Shown one piece after another: positions 21,822-26,429 of a stretch of 26,429 bases of DNA (within the stretch, counting starts at the first letter, position 1; every line of letters starts with the position of its first letter). Under the pieces are notes generated by a model. That model was not told the DNA's origin and searched no databases. It saw only the letters and a list, made by a program, of their open reading frames with translations. The stretch spans positions 1 through 26,429 of the forward strand of contig JAUCBJ010003396.1 in assembly GCA_032718475.1 (NCBI GenBank), written 5' to 3'. Made by a program: the position numbers and the translations under genes. This stretch comes from Nemertoderma westbladi. Taxonomy: Eukaryota; Xenacoelomorpha; Nemertodermatida; Nemertodermatidae.

Positions 21822-22555
21822 TCCATCAAACGGTTCAAGGACATTAGCCCTCCGGACAGTAGCCCGCGGACCATAGTCCCCCGGGCAGTAGCCACCCGGA
21901 CAGTAGCCCCCGGACAGTAGCACCCCCCGGACAGTAGCCCCCCGGACAATAGCCCCCCGGGACAGTAGCCCCCCGGACAGTAGCCCCCAGAATGAGTTTT
22001 TTAATCATTATTTTTTTGTGTTTTTGAGTGTTATTTGATATTGGTTAGTGTTCTAGAACCTCAGTAGATATGTTTTATGGTAGCTTGTGTTTTTTTTACT
22101 AGCTAATATTTTTTGAAAATAAAAAAAATTAATATTGTTTTGAGTGTTTTTTGATATTGGTGAATGTTCTAGAACCTTATAATATTATTTTTATGATAGC
22201 TAGTATTTTTTGAAAATTATGTAGACATTAATATATTCTGCAATATTTTAAACCTGAAATATTCATGTTTTCACATTTTTTTATAATTTCAAAAAATACT
22301 AGCTATCATAAAAAAACATATCTATACTAATTTTCTAGTATATTCATTCACCAATACAAAAAGAGCATTAAAAAATACTATATTCTGGAATTTCAGTGAT
22401 ATAAAATATTACTGAACAAATTAAAAATGTTTTCCTTAATACTAATCATCTTTTGGGGCTGGGGGGGGTGCTATTGTCCGGGGGGCTACTGTCCGGGGGA
22501 CTATTGTCCGGGGGGCTACTGTCCGGGGGGCTACTGTCCTAACACTCCATCAAAC
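21822..22555. mobile_element. Foldback-type element with tandem-repeat terminal inverted repeats and 10-bp target-site duplication
   Basis: The element (21832-22545, 714 bp) is flanked by perfect direct copies of TCCATCAAAC (21822-21831 and 22546-22555). Each end is built of tandem subrepeats of about 15-20 bp, GGACAGTAGCCCCCC: about seven at the left (21840-21988) and, inverted, about five at the right (22450-22540). The AT-rich core is itself an imperfect inverted repeat (ACTAGCTATCATAA near 22303 against TTATGATAGCTAGT near 22191, plus GATATTGGTGAATGTTCTAG against its degenerate complement). Long compound TIRs and a 9-10 bp duplication are known for Foldback and MULE-like elements. It has no coding capacity, so it would need a transposase from elsewhere. 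Confidence 0.8.
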
Positions 22556-22590
22556 ACCCAAATTTTTGTTTTTTAAATTAAAAATTATTC

Positions 22591-22689
22591 ACTTTTGGTG
22601 CATGTTTGGTCAGTTGTAATCAGGAGGAAATTTGAATGTTATTTTTCTCGCGTTGACCTTTTAGGAACACTTTCTCTATCTACTTTTAA
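22591..22689 (+). repeat. Left arm of a 1.5-kb-spaced inverted repeat
   Basis: The segment from CTTTTGGTGCATGTTTGGTC to CTCTATCTAC is the reverse complement, at about 85-90 % by eye, of 23993-24090. Shared blocks include CATGTTTGGTCAGTTGTAAT and TTTTTCTCGCGTTG. The foldback element lies 36 bp to its left. Confidence 0.8.
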
Positions 22690-22730
22690 TTCAAATTTAA
22701 ATCAACTTAAACTTTAAATCAATTCAAAAA

Positions 22731-23309
22731 GTGGAAAACACATATAAATCAGGTACTCAAAAAATTTCTAAATCCAGCGGTATTTTCTATAAACTTAGGC
22801 ACATATTTCCTCTACATATACTCAGAACCCTCTACTTTTCACTGATCCATCCCTACGTTAATTATTGGATCCTGGTATGGGGTAGCACCCATTCCACAAC
22901 ACTGAAACCACTACGTACCAAAATCAATAAACTTTTACACTGTATTATATTTTCACTCTACAGATCGTTATCAATTCCCATTTAAAAACAATTAAATATT
23001 TTACCACTTAACAAACTCTATGAACTATCAGTTTGCACCTTCATCTACGATATTTATTCGAAAACCATAAGCCCAAATTCCACCCTCGGTAAACTATTCC
23101 AAAAACGTTCTTCAGTCCACAACTACCCTACCCGCAGCGCTTCCCATGGCAACTTCTCAATACCACTATGTCACAAAACTTCCTCACAGAGATCAGTGAG
23201 TTTTCGAGGACCCTCGATCTGGAATTCTGTGTCACTAGAGATACGCAATAAAAAATCAAAATCGTCTTTTACGTCAAACTTAAAAAACCACTTATTTTCA
23301 GAGCAATAA
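22731..23309 (+). mobile_element. LINE 3' coding fragment (CR1/L2/Rex1-like), broken
   Basis: A first frame (to 22985) reads KISKSSGIFYKLRHIFPLH and then LIHPYVNYWILVWGSTH, the typical region after RT in CR1/L2/Rex1-type LINEs. After a stop or frame change near 22985 the frame continues as LNKLYELSVCTFIYDIYSK, HNYPTRSASHGNFSIPL, RGPSIWNSVSLEIRN and FTSNLKNHLFSEQ, ending at the TAA of 23307-23309, which is the natural C-terminus. RT and endonuclease are missing. It is a different LINE family from the copies in the satellite. Confidence 0.82.
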
Positions 23310-23695
23310 CATTTACCGTTAATTTTAATTTTAATATTCAATCATACAGAAATAAAGGTAATGTTCCCAATAAAAATTGAAACAGAATTATAATATATGC
23401 GAACCACAATGTAGTTAAACTGTTTGATTTACGTTACACAATACACGTGTATGTGTACGGTAATATAGGCCTACATTCGAAATTTCAAAAGGACCAGGCA
23501 ACCCCCCCCCCCCCCCCCCCCCTGTTGGTTCTGGCCACCACAACAAGACGGCACTAGCCTGGCTATTAGTCTTCTGTGGTGGTCGTCTCACACTATAAAT
23601 TTTTAATTTTTAATATTGGTTAAATTTTATTGGTTAATGTTGTTAATATGTATTTAATATGTAACCAGCAGAAAGAAATAAATATCAATTCAACT
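23310..23695. other. Probable LINE 3' untranslated region with a poly-C run
   Basis: This non-coding stretch follows the LINE stop codon. It holds ATAGGCCTAC (near 23465) and a run of 21 C (23502-23522), and ends around GAAATAAAT. The true 3' end of the LINE is not clear. Confidence 0.4.
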
Positions 23696-23927
23696 GTTTG
23701 CAGAATTACGTAGAGGAATAATAACTCTGCGCAAAAATTGTGCTGATGGAATTTTGAAATTTAATTTTAAAAAAGTTATGGCATTTTTCGTTTCAAAACT
23801 TCCAAAAAATCGAAAAAAAATCCATAATTTGGCGATTTTTTGCACAAAAAATTCCATAACTTTTTATTAAACAAAATTTCAAAATTCTGTTAACACAACT
23901 TTATGCGCGGAATAATCCTCTGCAAAC
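23696..23927. repeat. Imperfect palindrome / hairpin of about 230 bp
   Basis: GTTTGCAG at 23696-23703 pairs with CTGCAAAC at 23920-23927. Inward, matching blocks include GGAATAAT, GCGCA, GAATTTTGAAATTT and AAAGTTATGG against CCATAACTTT (about 23859-23872). The loop is the AT-rich segment around 23800-23840. It could be a small MITE or the end-to-end remains of two repeats. Confidence 0.65.
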
Positions 23928-23951
23928 AGAACGAAAATCTGTTGATTAGTT

Positions 23952-24090
23952 AAAAAGTAGATAGAGAAAGTAGATAGAGAAAGTGTCCCGAAAAAGTAGA
24001 TAGAGAAAGTGTCCCGAAAAAGCCAACGCGAGAAAAATGTCATTAAAATTTCATCCTGATTACAACTGACCAAACATGTACCAAAAGCGA
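23952..24090 (-). repeat. Right arm of the inverted repeat, with a triplicated end
   Basis: Complementary to 22591-22689. In this copy the outer motif AAGTAGATAGAGAAAG is present three times (23955, 23969, 23995), two of them followed by TGTCCCGAAAA, so the end of the arm has been locally amplified. Confidence 0.75.
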
Positions 24091-24417
24091 AAAATTACAA
24101 GAGTTTCCATAACTCGAGAATGAAACAACTTATCGAGAAAATGATTTCAGATTCGGAATCACCATAAAAGTTTACATCGGAAAACAAATTAAAGAAAATC
24201 AGATTAAAAAAAAGAAAAAAAGTACTCAAAGCGGTTGGCGAGAGAGTAGCTACTGTACGATCAAAATAAAAAATATACTACTTTCGAATGCAGAAAATAT
24301 TTATCCTATATTTATCAATGAAATACAAAATTTTTAAGGATTTTGAATTCGTGAAAGGCATCCTTCATGGGCACCAATTCAAATATGACAATAAGAGCTA
24401 ATAATATAGTTGTAGAT
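24091..24417. other. AT-rich intron sequence without recognised feature
   Basis: I see no gene, repeat unit or splice signal that I can support here. Confidence 0.4.
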
Positions 24418-25015
24418 GGGGGTGTGACGGATGATATTGGGGATTCCAAATCTGGTGCGACGGCTTCGATATTGGAGATTCCAAATCGGGTGCGACGGTT
24501 TCGATATTGGGGATTCCTTATCGGGTGCGACAGCTTCGATAATGGGGATTCCAAATCTGGTGCGACGGCTTCGATATTGGAGATTCCAAATCGGGTGAGA
24601 CGGCTTCGATATTCGGGATTCCATATCGGGTGTGACGGATGCGACATTGGGGATTCCAAATCGGGTGCGACAGCTCCGATATTGGGATTCCATATCGGGT
24701 GTGACGGATGCGATATTGGGGATTCCATATCGGGTGTGACGGATGCGATATTTGGGGATTCTATATCGGGTGTGACGGATGCGATATTTGGGGATTCTAT
24801 ATCGGGTGTGACGGATGCGATATTGGGGATTCCATATCGGATGTGACGCGTGCGATATTGGGGATTCCATATCGGGTGTGACGGATGCGATATTTGGGGA
24901 TTCTATATCGGGTGTGACGGATGCGATATTGGGGATTCCATATCGGGTGTGACGGATGCGATATTTTGGGATTCCATAGCGGGTGTGATAGATGAGATAT
25001 TGAGGATTCCATATA
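24418..25015. repeat. 35-bp minisatellite (about 17 units) next to exon c
   Basis: The unit is built of GATATTGGGGATTCCATATC and GGGTGTGACGGATGC. Two variant classes lie in blocks: a left class with CCAAATCTGGTGCGACGGCTTC (about 24440-24610) and a right class with CCATATCGGGTGTGACGGATGC (about 24615-25010), the latter including 36-bp units with an extra T (GATATTTGGGG). Open frames on both strands through this region arise because the repeat lacks stops; they look like repeat artefacts, not genes. It ends only about 20 bp from the donor side of exon c. Confidence 0.95.
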
Positions 25016-25035
25016 GATAAATTAGATTAACTCAC

Positions 25036-25159
25036 CCAGTAACGCGATTTGGTGGTGCAAAAACTCCCTTTAACGCTTCGCAGGAGAAATAACGTTTACC
25101 GTTCACGGAACCATCGTGGCGTCCTAGAGGCTGATCCAATTCAACACCGTACCAATATC
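25036..25159 (-). CDS. CLIP-like CAP-Gly protein, exon c (second half of first CAP-Gly domain)
   Basis: The minus-strand exon lies between TTTGTTTAG and GTGAGTTAAT. It is 124 bp: GA joins exon b to give Gly, then 40 codons, then GG carried to exon d. It reads [20 protein letters not shown] and [21 protein letters not shown]-x-G-V-E-L-D-x-P-x-G-x-x-D-G-S-V-x-G-x-R-Y-F-x-C is the diagnostic C-terminal half of CAP-Gly. The GKNDG signature, which forms the groove for EEY/F tails, is here GRHDG: Lys to Arg is conservative, Asn to His less so. The domain should bind microtubule plus-end or EB/tubulin tails, with possibly altered affinity (inference). Confidence 0.93.
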
Positions 25160-25321
25160 CTAAACAAATGTGTTATGTTAGAAAATAAAAGATGCTGGTT
25201 GTGGTTGTTGTGTAGGTAGTGAACCATTTATGACTTTATTAGTCGGCGATCACTGACGATCAGTCCCCCTCACCAACGACTACCCCCCCCCCCCCCCCCC
25301 CCCCCCCCCCAACCAACTCAC
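25160..25321 (-). other. Intron between exons b and c, with a 28-C run (poly-G in the transcript)
   Basis: The 162-bp intron contains 28 consecutive C at 25283-25310. On the gene strand this is a run of 28 G starting 12 bases inside the intron, just past the GTGAGTTGGTT donor of exon b. Confidence 0.85.
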
Positions 25322-25543
25322 CTGTAGCGAACTCAGTAGACCCTGCGTACCGAACGGTTCCTGGCTTCTTCCCTGCTACAACCACCCGATCTCCCACTTG
25401 GAATTCGCCTCCACCTTCGTTGTTACCGGACATACTAATCGACGAATTTAACGAACTCCTTCTAGACTCCTCGGCTGCTGTTTCAGCGTTAACTTCCTCC
25501 AGCGGTTCATGGATAACCAGAGTAGCAGCTCGTGGTCTTTGTT
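25322..25543 (-). CDS. CLIP-like CAP-Gly protein, exon b (Ser-rich region and first half of CAP-Gly)
   Basis: The exon is bounded on the minus strand by ATAATTTGCAG and GTGAGTTGG. It is 222 bp: AA completes a Glu codon from exon a, then 73 codons, then G that joins exon c. The first ~40 residues are acidic then Ser-rich (EEVNAETAAEESRRSSLNSS), followed by FQVGDRVVVAGKKPGTVRYA and GSTEFAT. V-G-D-R-V-x-V-x-G-x-K-x-G-T-V-R-Y-x-G-x-T-x-F-A is the N-terminal half of a CAP-Gly domain, which with exon c makes the domain complete. A short open frame on the opposite strand at 25420-25605 is only its antisense. Confidence 0.92.
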
Positions 25544-25921
25544 CTGCAAATTATGAAGACAAAATTTATGTTCCCTTTACTTTACATAATAATAATTATT
25601 CCTGAGGATGAATTAATAGCCTAATTATAGGCAAGGCGGAAAACCATCCAGCACATATCTGAAAAACCAAATATCCCTATGTGAATCCCAAAACCAGTGA
25701 CGGTGTTGGTGGTGGGGGGTGGGGGGGGGGGTGGGTTTGGGGCGCAGACACTGACACCGGTACTAAAGGAATCCAGACCAACAAACCGAAAAGTGATTTT
25801 AGGAGATGACAAAGCAGATCGTTTATTAAAACGATGATGTATATGTAGTCCTCGTGAAGACTAAACCAGTATTTGATCACAACCCAATAACGGCCCAATA
25901 AGTTATAGTTAAATGTCCCAC
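25544..25921 (-). other. Intron between exons a and b, with a G/C-rich simple repeat
   Basis: The 378-bp intron carries a G-rich low-complexity tract on the plus strand (about 25709-25741, GGTGGGGGGTGGG type). Nothing else is recognised. Confidence 0.75.
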
Positions 25922-26071
25922 CTGGAGGTTTAATTACTTTCTTAGCGGCGGGTTTGGCTGATGGCGGTATTATCTTTCCGGGAGTTGCTGATGACTTCCT
26001 GATGATTCCGATAGACGAACCCCGACGACCTTGCGCACCTCTATTAACAGCCAGAAGATTCGCTGCCGATT
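25922..26071 (-). CDS. CLIP-like CAP-Gly protein, exon a (basic N-terminal region; 5' partial)
   Basis: The minus-strand exon is bounded by GAATTCTAG and GTGGGACATT. It is 150 bp: two bases, 49 codons, then G that joins AA of exon b as Glu. It reads SAANLLAVNRGAQGRRGSSI, then GIIRKSSATPGKIIPPSAKP and AAKKVIKPP. There is no domain, but a basic, Ser/Pro-rich N-terminal region before the first CAP-Gly is characteristic of CLIP-170-like proteins and helps microtubule binding. An in-frame stop lies just upstream and there is no ATG in the exon, so it must be spliced to an earlier exon outside the window. The acceptor has a weak pyrimidine tract, so its exact edge is less sure. Confidence 0.75.
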
Positions 26072-26429
26072 CTAGAATTCATTAATTATAAATAACTTAC
26101 AATTATATGACATTTCTCATAAACTTAAACTACACAACTATAGAATATTGTCGGTACTGAAAATAGTACTGTACTGTAGAAAATGTCTAGAAAAGGCCTC
26201 CGACAAAATGATCCGTAATAATTATATAACTGTTGTTACAATTCTTTCACACGGTAGCAAAAAGTTCTGGACCGAATTAAAAGCTCAGACTCACCCACAA
26301 AATAGGAAGGTCAGTCTCAAATTTAATGATAATAATAATTGTAGATAAATTAGGGGGTGGGGGGGGGGGGGGGGGGGGTGTGTGTGTGGTAGTGTACATG
26401 TCATGTATTAAGCACCGTCATTTTTGTTA
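26072..26429. other. Upstream intron sequence with a long G run and GT repeat
   Basis: No exon is recognised. A near-continuous G run at 26353-26379 passes into TGTGTGTGTGG. A short open frame on the plus strand (26148-26348) shows no family resemblance and is probably chance. Confidence 0.5.

Larger units (their letters stand above)
2204..25035 (-). other. Predicted 22.8-kb intron of the CAP-Gly gene containing the satellite complex
   Basis: Exon c ends with a GTGAG donor (minus strand, below 25036) in a phase that leaves two bases, and exon d begins after TATAG and needs exactly two. No other CAP-Gly exon was found between them. The interval holds five satellite blocks, four LINE copies in antisense to the gene, one decayed LINE in sense, a foldback element, inverted repeats and a minisatellite. 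The prediction rests on splice-phase agreement, not on transcript data. Confidence 0.65.

Noticed and set aside
21503-21949. 148-residue minus-strand open frame as an independent gene
   Set aside because: Its C-terminal two thirds is the LINE linker region (TNYDWEKL, NRFEVLQS), and its N-terminal part is the translated GC-rich end of the foldback element.
24315-25012. Several long open frames on both strands with SHPIWNP- or GVTDAI-like repeats
   Set aside because: They follow from a 35-36 bp minisatellite without stop codons; no start context or family resemblance is seen, and the region is intronic.
26148-26348. 66-residue open frame on the plus strand
   Set aside because: It matches no family I recognise, lies in predicted intron and is of a length expected by chance in AT-rich DNA.

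Overview
This is metazoan nuclear DNA, most likely from a marine invertebrate; I cannot name the species. The evidence is spliced exons with GT/AG boundaries, non-LTR retrotransposon fragments, AT-rich introns, long poly-C/poly-G runs and large tandem arrays. There is no prokaryotic gene organisation.

Host genes. (1) Positions 3-503 (+) hold the 3' end of a MAP2K-like kinase gene whose catalytic residues are altered (HRD Asp to Ser, catalytic-loop Asn to His, no activation-loop Ser/Thr), so it is a likely pseudokinase. (2) On the minus strand, five exons with compatible splice phases (26071-25922, 25543-25322, 25159-25036, 2203-2111, 1752-1655) encode 228 codons of a CLIP-type CAP-Gly protein: a basic Ser/Pro-rich segment, one complete CAP-Gly domain, a linker, and the start of a second CAP-Gly-like domain. 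Both ends lie outside the window. If this model is right, everything from 25035 to 2204 (about 22.8 kb) is a single intron.

The intron. From right to left it holds a 35-bp minisatellite (24418-25015); a pair of inverted repeat arms (22591-22689 and 23952-24090) enclosing a CR1/L2/Rex1-like LINE 3' fragment and a 230-bp hairpin; a 714-bp foldback element with a perfect 10-bp target-site duplication (21832-22545); a decayed minus-strand LINE (19957-21770); and then 2491-19956, a satellite of strict 50-bp units. The satellite has about 258 units (12.9 kb) in five blocks, separated by four plus-strand copies of one LINE 3' fragment. The unit length is almost never broken, and the array shows higher-order periods of 650, 450 and 100 bp.

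Most interesting structure. All four LINE copies sit at the same point of the 50-bp unit (between unit positions 29 and 31), although copy 4 has a different 5' truncation point from copies 1-3. This suggests at least two target-specific insertions into the satellite. Copies 1-3 share a frameshifting replacement and are nearly identical, so they were probably multiplied together with flanking satellite by recombination, while copy 4 keeps an open frame. The window therefore looks like a satellite plus a satellite-targeting retroelement co-amplifying inside an intron of a cytoskeletal gene.
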